A stretch of DNA of 54,920 bases. Source: a virus. The first letter of the stretch is position 1, and every line of letters begins with the position of its first letter. Below the pieces are notes generated by a model. The model had not been told where the DNA came from. It did not search any database and was given only the letters and a program-made list of their open reading frames with translations. Shown piece by piece: positions 43,494-51,799 of this stretch. The position numbers were made by a program, and so were the translations under genes. The stretch lies in IMG/VR virus record IMGVR_UViG_3300025410_000024, positions 1 through 54,920 of that record; one strand, 5' to 3'.

Positions 43494-46400
43494 AGGCGTT
43501 AGTTCCAGGAAAACCAGCACCTAAGTTTCCACTTGCAATAGCACCGGTGTTAAGTATACGCAATGGAATATAAATGAATTCAACTGCTTTAACTGGTTCA
43601 ATAGCAATGTCTAACCATAGCTCTGAACGGTCTATTCTAGCTGGAGTATTATTACTTGTATCACATACAACAATAAAGTCGTAAAGAGCTCGTTGACCTA
43701 CTAATTCAATCAATAGGCTTTCGGCAGCGGCTTTAATTTCTCTACGTGTTTGTGCGTCATTTGGTTCAAACAAGAATGGTTTAGATAATATACCTAACTG
43801 TCTACGTAAGTACGCAATTAAACGTGCAACATTAATACGATCTAATGCAGATGCTCCATTAGAACGAGTGTATTGACCAAAGTTAACAATGCCAACTCCA
43901 GGAATTGTAGCAATAGGATTAATTTCTACGCTGTGTAAAGTATCTCTCAATCCTTCATAAATTGCTGTAGTTTTAAATGATCCTGTGCTATCAATATAAC
44001 CTACCGAAGTTGCATTATCAACAGTACCACGACGTGTACCAGCTGGAGCAAACCATTGATATGATTTAGCATCACTGTTTACAATTGTGCGTAGCATCAT
44101 ATGACTTGGAGGAACAACAATGTTATTTCCTTTGTTGTCAGTTGTATAACCACTTGGGTAGAACATAGACATATAATTGTCATAAGTTACTGCACCATCT
44201 TCACCGTTATCAAGCGCATTGGCAGTATTCTTACCCCAGTTGTACAATGTTGTTGCAGTTGGTGCTAATCTAAACGGAGTATCACCTACAACAAATGCTG
44301 TTTGACCTCTGTCTGTATTCAAAGCAACCATATTAGCAATGGTTTCCGTGTAACCAGGTGTTGCTATTAGATTATAAACTAATGTATCAGTATCACGGAT
44401 ATCTGTATTGGTATCAATTGTTGCTTTCATACGAGATACAATATAACCACGTTGTGCTAAACGACCAAATGTACCAACATTGTTATTATCATTAGGACTT
44501 ACTGTTACCCAACGATCTGTATTATAACCAGACATTGGATCATTTTCATACATAATATTTTCGCCATTATTAGCAAGAATATTGATATAACCTGCTACAT
44601 ATTTCTTAATGTTAAATCCAGAGCGACGTAAATTCCATAAGCGTGTACCTCTTGGATACAATGCTGGATCAACAACATCTGGGTCTACATAATTGCTAAC
44701 CAATAGATCAGCAATAGGAGTTACTGTTTCCATACTGTCTGCGCCTGCTGAGCTCCAACGAGCATCTGCAAATACCCATCCTGTAGGACTTGTATGATCT
44801 TCAACATCTTGTAGATCCCAGGTTAATGTAGAACCATTCCATATGTAAACATCTTTACCATAACGATCTATATCAGCTGTACTAACCCAAATATCGCCAT
44901 CCATTAAGTCTGTGCCATCACTTTGTGTCATAGGTGCAGTTGCACCAACAATAGGACCATTAGGATCTGTGTCAGGGAAAGCATTTAAATACCCAGTCCA
45001 TTGTGAACCATTGTGATACATAATGTCTACACTGCTTAAATTTGTATCATACCATAATGTATCATTGGCTGGTAATGTATATGGAGTTGTTGGCAATGCT
45101 TCGTACACTAATGGTTTCCAGTTTGTAGCAATAAACCCGTAACCATCTGATGCAGGTGCATTGTATAAGTTTGCTGTACCAGTCTTAGAAGACATATCGT
45201 AAGCAGTAAATCCTGCACTACTTAAAGGAGTGTTATCAAAGTCTGTAATTTCAATATCACCACCTAATGCGTGTGTTAATGTTACACGATTAGTTACTGC
45301 ATTAAATGAAGCAGTTACATTGATTAAACCCGATGTATTAACAGCCTGGGCCAACAATTGACCAACATAAGTTGATGTTGTACCTTGCCAGCTAATTGAC
45401 ATAGAGTCACTCCAGCTAGATGATTCGGCTAGTGTTTCTCTAATTGTAAATGAAGTTGTACCAGATGTATAGTTTGTAGAAGCCGCACTTGTAATTGTTG
45501 TAGGACTTGTTGCATTTCTGCGCCATACACGGAATTCTGCAACAGGAGTATCTTCGTTGATACCATAATGATCAGGATCTGTTTCTACAAAAATAGTACC
45601 TGTAGCAATGTTTTTACCACCACCTACTGAATCTAATTTTGATATAGCTTGTACTGTACTATTATATAAAGGAGCACTTACTGTTCCCCAGGTCTGTGTA
45701 GAACCATTATAATATTTTACAACCCAGTTCGAACCGTAACCGGGACTTGTTGTTTTGATCCAAACACTACCAGTTGTTGCTGTAGTTCCAGCAGATGTAA
45801 AATCTGGATATTGTGTGTGAGGAGAAACAACTACTTGTTTACCACCGTCAAATGTTTGACCAACTTCGGTCCAAGCGTTTGAAGATGCAGTTGTTTTATA
45901 CCATACTGCATTTGGATAGTTAGTGAAGTTATCTGAAGTAACAACTACAGCATAATCGCCTTGCTGACCAAATGAGTCAACTGGCACACCATCCATTAAC
46001 TCTGTAGCAGAATTGCTATCATCGATAATTAATGGAGTCTTAACTGTAAATGTATTTGTTCCGCTATTCCATTCGTTAATACCGAATAAACTAGATTTTG
46101 TATCTATCCAATAAGTACCAGACATAGGTGCCCCAGTTGGAACACTTGTGCTTCCTTTTAATGAACCTAGATCAACATCTGCACGAACTACATATGCACT
46201 CGAGCTTGCACCTAGCAAACTATAAGCGGCTTGTAAACCGTACTCGTTTAGTTCATTACCATGAAGTGGATTACCATTTGTATCGGTATAAAATAACGGT
46301 GTACCGAATGTATCGGTTAAGTCTCTCTGACTTGTTATTAACCAAACTTTTCCAGTATTGGCAGCAATCGTTCCTTGTGCTGTTCCTGTACCAGAAGCAT

Positions 46401-46518
46401 TTTCTTTATCTTGTGCTGTTGCAACGAATATAATCGGTGTACTTGATGGTGCGGCTGGAGTATAAAAACTCTCGTCGATAACGCTTACTTGTACGCCTGG
46501 TGAACCTAATGTGGCCAT
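43492..46518 (-). CDS. gp18: Tail sheath protein (gp18-like), 1008 aa with large insertion
   Basis: The N-terminus (ATLGSPGVQVSVIDESFYTP) and the C-terminal 350 residues (AGYINILANNGENIMYENDP, EPNDAQTRREIKAAAESLLI, VKAVEFIYIPLRI) are typical sheath. Between residues about 125 and 600 lies an insertion of several Trp/Asp/Gly repeats (YYNGSTQTW, MYHNGSQWTGYL, YIWNGSTLTW, preceded by 'GDIWV' or 'TLWYDT'). T4 gp18 has 659 aa. The insertion probably forms surface domains on the sheath. Contraction of this polymer drives the tube through the envelope. ATG after AAGGAGATTGACAA; late promoter at 46549-46556. Confidence 0.95.
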   Translation of the reverse strand: MATLGSPGVQVSVIDESFYTPAAPSSTPIIFVATAQDKENASGTGTAQGTIAANTGKVWLITSQRDLTDTFGTPLFYTDTNGNPLHGNELNEYGLQAAYSLLGASSSAYVVRADVDLGSLKGSTSVPTGAPMSGTYWIDTKSSLFGINEWNSGTNTFTVKTPLIIDDSNSATELMDGVPVDSFGQQGDYAVVVTSDNFTNYPNAVWYKTTASSNAWTEVGQTFDGGKQVVVSPHTQYPDFTSAGTTATTGSVWIKTTSPGYGSNWVVKYYNGSTQTWGTVSAPLYNSTVQAISKLDSVGGGKNIATGTIFVETDPDHYGINEDTPVAEFRVWRRNATSPTTITSAASTNYTSGTTSFTIRETLAESSSWSDSMSISWQGTTSTYVGQLLAQAVNTSGLINVTASFNAVTNRVTLTHALGGDIEITDFDNTPLSSAGFTAYDMSSKTGTANLYNAPASDGYGFIATNWKPLVYEALPTTPYTLPANDTLWYDTNLSSVDIMYHNGSQWTGYLNAFPDTDPNGPIVGATAPMTQSDGTDLMDGDIWVSTADIDRYGKDVYIWNGSTLTWDLQDVEDHTSPTGWVFADARWSSAGADSMETVTPIADLLVSNYVDPDVVDPALYPRGTRLWNLRRSGFNIKKYVAGYINILANNGENIMYENDPMSGYNTDRWVTVSPNDNNNVGTFGRLAQRGYIVSRMKATIDTNTDIRDTDTLVYNLIATPGYTETIANMVALNTDRGQTAFVVGDTPFRLAPTATTLYNWGKNTANALDNGEDGAVTYDNYMSMFYPSGYTTDNKGNNIVVPPSHMMLRTIVNSDAKSYQWFAPAGTRRGTVDNATSVGYIDSTGSFKTTAIYEGLRDTLHSVEINPIATIPGVGIVNFGQYTRSNGASALDRINVARLIAYLRRQLGILSKPFLFEPNDAQTRREIKAAAESLLIELVGQRALYDFIVVCDTSNNTPARIDRSELWLDIAIEPVKAVEFIYIPLRILNTGAIASGNLGAGFPGTNA

Positions 46519-46548
46519 TTGTCAATCTCCTTAGTGGATTACTTGTTT

Positions 46549-46556
46549 TATTTAGC
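46549..46556 (-). promoter_or_regulatory. T4-type late promoter of the sheath gene
   Basis: GCTAAATA on the - strand, 30 bases before the ATG at 46518, with an AAGGAG Shine-Dalgarno in the leader. Confidence 0.65.
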
Positions 46557-46578
46557 CCGCATTATAAAAAATGCAGGT

Positions 46579-46586
46579 ATTAAATA
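46579..46586 (+). promoter_or_regulatory. T4-type late promoter of the HNH gene
   Basis: ATTAAATA, about 29 bases before the preferred HNH start at 46616; transcription would start near 46592. Confidence 0.45.
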
Positions 46587-46615
46587 CATATGAAAAGGGC
46601 ATAAAAAGGGCAGTA

Positions 46616-46951
46616 ATGAGAAAATTATGTAAAAAATGTGGTGAAAATCCAGTAGCAATCAATTATCATAAAGAAGGTCGTGCATTCTATAGATCAATGT
46701 GCGATCACTGTGCTCGCGGTTATAAAGAGAAAAGGCCACTTTGGGCACTTTCTGGATATAAGAAAAAATCTATATGTGATAGATGTGGATTTAAATCACC
46801 ACATCCTGAATCATTCAATGTATTTCACGTAGACGGAGAACTTACAAATTGTAAATTTACAAATCTAAAGACTGTATGCGCAAACTGTCAGAGAGTGCTA
46901 CATAAAGAGGGGGTTCGTTGGAAGCAAGGGGATCTTGTACCTGACTTTTAA
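46616..46951 (+). CDS. HNH endonuclease-like protein, 111 aa
   Basis: I start at the ATG at 46616, placed after AAAAAGGGCAGTA; an ATG at 46571 lies upstream of the likely transcript start. A zinc ribbon (LCKKCGENPVAINY, CDHC) precedes a second Cys pair (CDRCG). The HNH core then follows: FHVDGELTNCKFTNLKTVCA with the His, Asn and Cys residues in place, and NC at the end. Such small HNH proteins are common mobile genes between T4-like core genes. The 3' end overlaps the convergent dNMP kinase gene by 95 bases. Confidence 0.8.
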   Translation: MRKLCKKCGENPVAINYHKEGRAFYRSMCDHCARGYKEKRPLWALSGYKKKSICDRCGFKSPHPESFNVFHVDGELTNCKFTNLKTVCANCQRVLHKEGVRWKQGDLVPDF

Positions 46952-47576
46952 TCATCGTTTGTAGTTGATCATATAGATCTTGTATAGATCCGTTATTATC
47001 TAATATATAATCAAATTTAGTGCCGACCCAACTTGTTTCACTTGCGTGTATTTTAAGTCTTTCTAATTTTTCTTTGCTAAGTGCCCAAGAAGTATTACCA
47101 TCTGGCCCTCTATTAACACTGACTGCGGCATCATACCATCTGGGTTCTGGACCGCGTACTACACGAATAACAATACCTCCGGCATCTTTGATTGATTTAA
47201 TCTCATTAGGAAAGCGGCAATCGCTGATAACAATATCGTCTTTTGAATTGCGGAGTTTATTTTCTAATGCGGCAATCCAAATATCATTGTGAAATGACTT
47301 GCGACATACTTCGGTGCCCCAGTATTGTAGAACCCATCGTGGTGTTAAATTGGGCATACCTAAACGCTCTGCCCACCAAGGATCTACTTGTTCTCGCCAT
47401 TCTCGGGCTTGTTTTGTCCTACCTTCGAGCAGATCTCTATCCCATCCAAACACCTGAGCAACAGCATCTTTTAAACTATTGGCAAAACTTTCTCTGCGAA
47501 ATTGATGAAAATTGCAAAGATAATCTGCTACTGTATCTTTACCTGAACTGATAAACCCGCATATTCCTACAATCAT
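46857..47576 (-). CDS. gp1: Deoxynucleoside monophosphate kinase (gp1-like), 239 aa
   Basis: P-loop GFISSGKDTVADYL (residues 7-20), then FANSLKDAVAQVFGWDRDLL, LQYWGTEVCRKSFHNDIWI and ISDCRFPNEI match T4 gene 1 kinase. ASETSWVGTKFDYILDNNGS is the lid and C-terminal signature. It makes dNDPs for phage DNA. The last 30 residues are encoded antisense to the HNH gene and look like an acquired tail. The leader contains a hairpin AGTATC/GATACT with the AAGGGG in its loop. Confidence 0.9.
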   Translation of the reverse strand: MIVGICGFISSGKDTVADYLCNFHQFRRESFANSLKDAVAQVFGWDRDLLEGRTKQAREWREQVDPWWAERLGMPNLTPRWVLQYWGTEVCRKSFHNDIWIAALENKLRNSKDDIVISDCRFPNEIKSIKDAGGIVIRVVRGPEPRWYDAAVSVNRGPDGNTSWALSKEKLERLKIHASETSWVGTKFDYILDNNGSIQDLYDQLQTMIKSQVQDPLASNEPPLYVALSDSLRIQSLDL

Positions 47577-47596
47577 AGTATCCCCTTGTGATACTA
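47577..47596 (-). promoter_or_regulatory. Leader hairpin of the dNMP kinase gene
   Basis: On the - strand AGTATC and GATACT can pair around ACAAGGG, directly before the ATG at 47576, so the Shine-Dalgarno sits in the loop and could be controlled. Confidence 0.4.
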
Positions 47597-47597
47597 T

Positions 47598-47626
47598 AAT
47601 TTATTACATTTTTATTATGATGTCAA
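47598..47626 (-). promoter_or_regulatory. Possible sigma-70 promoter of the dNMP kinase gene
   Basis: On the - strand, TTGACA (47626-47621), 17 nt, TAAATT (47603-47598). Perfect -35, weak -10. Confidence 0.4.
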
Positions 47627-47633
47627 GATTTGT

Positions 47634-48392
47634 TTAGCCAATTACAAACGTTAACGGAGTTCCGCCATCTTTGTAATTAATTAGATCTTGTTCTAGTATA
47701 TCAATATCGGCTTTTCCTTCTGCTTTGAGGGAAGCGCCGTTTAATTGTGTGCCGCCTTGTGGGCTAGCAATTGTGGCAAATTTCTCACGAGCCTCGCCTA
47801 ACATTATTTTACAGGTTGCCAAAGTATAATCACGTAACCATTGGCTAGCATATGGATCTTGTAATAGATTAAAGTCTGGACGATAATTATACATCCATAA
47901 TAATACTTCTTCAGAAGAGCGAGGACGTTGCATAATAGTCAATAATTTTGTAGTTTTATTAAATGTAAAATTAATATCACTACCAAACATTTTACCAACC
48001 TGCTTTTGATAACTAGCAAAAGCATAATATGTTGCTAACCCGCCCATATTTGTACTTGTTAACAAATAAGTATTAGAGTATGCAAGATTGAAAGGTTCAA
48101 ATAAACTTCCACCATCACCGCCGCCGGTACGTGAACCAATACTACGACGGAAAATTTGTCTAACTTCAGTGACTTCATTAGGTAGTAGGTAGTCATTTGT
48201 ATCTACTTCTATTGTTAGAAATCCAAAACTTTCTTCAGATGCATTACTACTTCTTTGTCTAAACTTATTTAAAGCACGGTCAATGGCGGTAGTATAGTGG
48301 ATAGGATCCAACTCAATATCAATCATACCGCTACCTAACATAGCTTGTACATAATCAATAACTTTTTGGCGTTCGTTTTCTGTATCAGTCAT
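47634..48392 (-). CDS. gp13: Neck protein (gp13-like), 252 aa
   Basis: VIDYVQAMLGSGMIDIELDP, then HYTTAIDRALNKFRQRSSNA match the gp13 start. The end (YASQWLRDYTLATCKIMLGE, then GGTQLNGASLKAEGKADID, ending in a hydrophobic VIG) parallels the T4 end, which also closes with ILVG. T4 gp13 has 309 aa. It joins the head portal to the tail with gp14. The late promoter GCTAAATA sits exactly 5 bases before the ATG. Confidence 0.8.
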   Translation of the reverse strand: MTDTENERQKVIDYVQAMLGSGMIDIELDPIHYTTAIDRALNKFRQRSSNASEESFGFLTIEVDTNDYLLPNEVTEVRQIFRRSIGSRTGGGDGGSLFEPFNLAYSNTYLLTSTNMGGLATYYAFASYQKQVGKMFGSDINFTFNKTTKLLTIMQRPRSSEEVLLWMYNYRPDFNLLQDPYASQWLRDYTLATCKIMLGEAREKFATIASPQGGTQLNGASLKAEGKADIDILEQDLINYKDGGTPLTFVIG

Positions 48393-48397
48393 ATGAA

Positions 48398-48405
48398 TAT
48401 TTAGC
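48398..48405 (-). promoter_or_regulatory. Late promoter of gene 13, 5 nt before ATG
   Basis: GCTAAATA on the - strand, TTCAT, then the ATG at 48392. One base separates it from the + strand late promoter at 48407. Confidence 0.7.
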
Positions 48406-48406
48406 T

Positions 48407-48414
48407 TATAAATA
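48407..48414 (+). promoter_or_regulatory. T4 late promoter TATAAATA before HNH/gene 14
   Basis: Perfect TATAAATA, 7 bases before the ATG at 48422. It probably once served gene 14 directly. Confidence 0.75.
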
Positions 48415-48421
48415 CAATACT

Positions 48422-49162
48422 ATGCAGGACTCTTTTACCTTCTTACAAAACAAATATACCAAATGGTATTTTAATATTATTACTTCTGCTAAACTCAGAT
48501 CGATAGAATCTTACGGAGAAACACATCACATAATTCCTAAAAGTTTAGGTGGTAGTAATTCTAAAGAAAATCTTATATTTTTAAGTGCTAGAGAACATTT
48601 TATTTGTCACTGGTTACTTACTAAAATGGTAGAAAATGTTAAACACAAATACCAAATGTGGAATGCTTTTAGTTGTATGTTATACAGAGAAAATGATAAT
48701 CAAGAAAGATATAAAGTTAATTCTAAAATTTTTGAAAATATAAAAAAAGAAGGTTCTAAAATTAAAAGCATTAAATTTAGTGGAAAAAATAATCCTAGAT
48801 ATGGTATCAGGGGAGAAGCTCATCCGTCATACGGAAAAGAATGGACTATCGAGCACCGTAAAAATGCTAGCGAAGCGCATAAGGGATATATTAGAAGTTT
48901 AAAATCGAGACAAAAACAATCTGAAAAAACCCGAGGAAAAAAACAATCAATTGAGCATATACAAAATCGATCTGGAGTAAATCATCCTGGGTACGGAAAA
49001 GAATTATCAATAGATCGTAAAGAAAAAATAAGACAAGGTGTTTTAAATATGCCATTACATACTTGTGAGCATTGTGGTAAAACTACTACCAAAGGTAATT
49101 ATAAAAGATGGCACAACGATAACTGTAAGGTTATTAAAGGAGAATTAAAATTCCTCGATTAA
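48422..49162 (+). CDS. HNH homing endonuclease with NUMOD3 repeats, 246 aa
   Basis: HNH core: THHIIPKSLGGSNSKENLIF (34-53) then LSAREHFICHWLL, with two His, Asn 50 and a further His, as in group I intron/intergenic homing enzymes of phages. The C-terminal half has NUMOD3-type repeats (NPRYGIRGEAHPSYGKEW and HPGYGKELS), each with a helix for DNA minor-groove contact, and a zinc pair (CEHCG). No Shine-Dalgarno precedes the ATG, only the late promoter. The gene lies exactly between that promoter and gene 14, and overlaps gene 14 by 13 bases. Confidence 0.9.
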   Translation: MQDSFTFLQNKYTKWYFNIITSAKLRSIESYGETHHIIPKSLGGSNSKENLIFLSAREHFICHWLLTKMVENVKHKYQMWNAFSCMLYRENDNQERYKVNSKIFENIKKEGSKIKSIKFSGKNNPRYGIRGEAHPSYGKEWTIEHRKNASEAHKGYIRSLKSRQKQSEKTRGKKQSIEHIQNRSGVNHPGYGKELSIDRKEKIRQGVLNMPLHTCEHCGKTTTKGNYKRWHNDNCKVIKGELKFLD

Positions 49163-50370
49163 GTTTATACAAACCAGAAAAAAGTGCGGATTTTAAGTTC
49201 TTAGATCGCGTGATCAACGAACAATTTCAGGTTGGAGGTACAGATGTATTTGTACACAAATACCTAAGTCCTGTAGATCCATTAGATGGAGAAAGTACAC
49301 CTAGCACTCCAGTTAATACTAATGCTACTCCTGAATTAGGAATACAAGACGTTATTTTTATGGAAAATAGAGATCGTCACTATGCACCAGATGTATATAT
49401 AATTCGTGGCATTTATACAATGCAAGATTTAGATTTTAATCTAAGTCAATTTGGCTTATTTTTAAGCAATGATAATATATTAATTACTTTTCACCTTAGA
49501 GACAGTGTTGATAATATAGGTCGAAAATTAATGCCAGGGGATGTTATTGAACTTCCCCATTTAAAAGATGAATATGCGCTTGACAATAGTTTGGTTGCGT
49601 TAAAGAGATTTTATGTAATACAAGATGTTAGTCGTCCTGCTTCGGGGTTTAGCTCAACTTGGTATCCTCATTTACTTCGTGCTAAGTGTGTTCCGTTAGT
49701 TGATAGTCAGGAGTTCAGTGAAATTCTTGGGTCAGATGCAGGAGCCGGAGATGGTAGTACATTACGAGATCTATTAAGTACATATCAACAAAGTATCGAT
49801 ATCAATAATCAGATTATAGAACAAGCAGATGCTGATGTACCTAATAGTGGATTTAATACCACAAATTTATATGTTATTCCAACTACTACTAGTACAGGAC
49901 TTGTGAATGTTGCAGATTCTAGTGCGGCAGGAAGTACTACAGCATTGGGCGATGCAAGTATAGAACAAGCAATGTTGGATGCTAGTGTTGTATTACAAAC
50001 ACCTAACCAAGATTATTATGTTGGGTATCTTAGTGGAAATGGTTCACCGCCAAACGGTGCTCCATTTAGTTCTGGTATAAGTTTTCCATCTACTGCTGTT
50101 ACTGGGCAATTCTATTTGCGTACAGATTATTTGCCTAACAGATTATTCAGATATGACGGAAGGTTTTGGGTTAAATTTGAAGACAATGTTAGAATGACGT
50201 TGAATAACTTTGGAAGTCAAGATACCACAGGAGCATTTGCTGGCCAGCCTGTACGTCAAACACTTAAAACTGGATTTATTAATAATACAACAACTGCTAA
50301 TATTGATGGTCAGGTTGTAGTAGAGAGACAAGCACTGAGCAAAGCACTAAAAGCAAAGGCGGATAATTAA
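49150..50370 (+). CDS. gp14: Neck protein (gp14-like) with probable ATT start, 406 aa
   Basis: The conserved part reads LYKPEKSADFKFLDRVINEQ, FQVGGTDVFVHKY, DVIFMENRDRHYAPDVYIIR, FGLFLSNDNILITFHLRDSV and LPHLKDEYALDN, matching gp14 of T4-like phages. The frame is open back to a stop at 49135. ATG is absent; ATT at 49150 lies 7 bases after AAAGGAG and begins I-P-R-L-S-L-Y-K-P-E, which is where a normal start would be. A GTG at 49210 would delete the conserved start and has no Shine-Dalgarno. A C-terminal repeat (FRYDGRFWVKF) is also seen in gp18 and gp15. T4 gp14 has 256 aa. Confidence 0.75.
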   Translation: MPRLSLYKPEKSADFKFLDRVINEQFQVGGTDVFVHKYLSPVDPLDGESTPSTPVNTNATPELGIQDVIFMENRDRHYAPDVYIIRGIYTMQDLDFNLSQFGLFLSNDNILITFHLRDSVDNIGRKLMPGDVIELPHLKDEYALDNSLVALKRFYVIQDVSRPASGFSSTWYPHLLRAKCVPLVDSQEFSEILGSDAGAGDGSTLRDLLSTYQQSIDINNQIIEQADADVPNSGFNTTNLYVIPTTTSTGLVNVADSSAAGSTTALGDASIEQAMLDASVVLQTPNQDYYVGYLSGNGSPPNGAPFSSGISFPSTAVTGQFYLRTDYLPNRLFRYDGRFWVKFEDNVRMTLNNFGSQDTTGAFAGQPVRQTLKTGFINNTTTANIDGQVVVERQALSKALKAKADN

Positions 50371-50371
50371 A

Positions 50372-51799
50372 ATGGATTTTTTCTATGATGGGCAGGTAAG
50401 ACGCTATCTTACACAATTTATGCGTATTATGAGTAACTTTAGTTATCAAGATGCTAAAGGTACTCTTACTCGTGTGCCAGTTCGTTACGGAGATATGAGC
50501 AGACAAGTGGGTAGTCTATTGAAAAAGAACAGTGAGAATACTATTCCATCTGCTCCTTTTATTTCTTGTTATATTAAAGATTTACAATTTGATCAGGCTA
50601 GAGTACAAGACCCTACATTTGTTAGTACAATAAGTGTGCGAGAAAGGGCATTTGACTCAACAACTGGGCAATATCTTAATCAGCAAGGATCTAACTACAC
50701 GGTAGAAAAATTAATGCCTACTCCGTATCTAGCAACATTTAATGCAGATATATGGACTACTAATACTGAACAAAAATTACAGTTATGGGAACAAATTGCT
50801 GTACTGTTTAATCCCAGTTTAGAATTGCAAACTACTGACAATTATATTGACTGGACCAGTATCAGTGTATTAACACTAAAGGCTCAAAATTGGAGTAGTC
50901 GAAGTGTTCCGCAAGGAATGGAGCAAGATATAGATGTGCTAACAATGTCATTTGATTCTCACGTTTGGATAACTCCTCCTGCTAAAGTAAAACAATTGGG
51001 TATTATTACAAAAATTATTGCCAGTGCGGCGGCAGTCGCACAAGGAACCATTGCCAGCGACTTTTCTAATCCTGATGCTGTTATAACAACACAAAGCATA
51101 GATGTAGTTACCACAGATGTCTTTAATACCACAGTAACTCCAGGCGACTTTGACTTATTAGTATTGAATAATGTTGCCACACTTATATCAGAAAACACAC
51201 AAGGTGATATTATTGATATATCAGTTCCAGGAATTCAAAGTAGTTGGTTACGTTTATTAGATTTATATCCCGGGCAGTTCCGTGCAGGATTAAGTCAACT
51301 AAGATTAACAAAACCAGATGGCAATGAAATTGTAGCATACATCACATTGGATCCTACAGATGAACGACGTATGCTATTAAACATAGATGCAGATACAGTA
51401 CCATCAAATACAATTATATCTAGCACATATAATCCAACAGGTAGAGGATCAGTTGATGCTATTGTAAATCCAGAAACATTTAATCCTAAAAATAATGTAG
51501 CGGGTACTAGATATCTTATATTAGAAGATTTAAACATTAACCCTGAATACGGAAATCAAGGTTATGATGGCCCTAATGCTTGGAAAAATAATGATAATAC
51601 CGACCCACAAGCGTATGCAAATGATATTATAGAGTGGAACGGTAGTGCTTGGATTGTTATATTCAGTTCTGCATTAGTAAGTGCATTGACTTATATAACT
51701 AATTCATACACAGGAGTTCAATACAAATGGGATGGAACCAGTTGGTCTAAGAGCTTCGAAGGTGTTTACGATAAGGCAGCATGGAGACTCATTCTTTAA
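50372..51799 (+). CDS. gp15: Tail sheath stabiliser (gp15-like), 475 aa
   Basis: MDFFYDGQVRRYLTQFMRIM, then LTRVPVRYGDMSRQ, PFISCYIKDLQFDQ, LMPTPYLATFNADIWTTNTE and WITPPAKVKQLGII match gp15 of T4-like phages (T4 272 aa). It caps the tail and links it to the neck. The C-terminal 200 residues include two Trp/Gly repeats (IIEWNGSAWIVIF, YKWDGTSWSKSF) also found in gp14 and gp18. Starts one base after the gene 14 stop. Confidence 0.85.
   Translation: MDFFYDGQVRRYLTQFMRIMSNFSYQDAKGTLTRVPVRYGDMSRQVGSLLKKNSENTIPSAPFISCYIKDLQFDQARVQDPTFVSTISVRERAFDSTTGQYLNQQGSNYTVEKLMPTPYLATFNADIWTTNTEQKLQLWEQIAVLFNPSLELQTTDNYIDWTSISVLTLKAQNWSSRSVPQGMEQDIDVLTMSFDSHVWITPPAKVKQLGIITKIIASAAAVAQGTIASDFSNPDAVITTQSIDVVTTDVFNTTVTPGDFDLLVLNNVATLISENTQGDIIDISVPGIQSSWLRLLDLYPGQFRAGLSQLRLTKPDGNEIVAYITLDPTDERRMLLNIDADTVPSNTIISSTYNPTGRGSVDAIVNPETFNPKNNVAGTRYLILEDLNINPEYGNQGYDGPNAWKNNDNTDPQAYANDIIEWNGSAWIVIFSSALVSALTYITNSYTGVQYKWDGTSWSKSFEGVYDKAAWRLIL

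Noticed and set aside
46128-46433. + strand frames opposite the sheath gene and other antisense ORFs opposite large genes
   Set aside because: They lack ribosome-binding sites and their composition follows the codon pattern of the sense genes.
46571-46615. Upstream ATG for the small HNH gene
   Set aside because: It precedes the likely late transcription start and has no Shine-Dalgarno; ATG 46616 has AAGGG at good spacing.
49163-49215. Frameshift or pseudogene start of gene 14
   Set aside because: The conserved frame is intact back to 49150 with a well-spaced Shine-Dalgarno, so a non-ATG start explains the data without assuming a broken gene.
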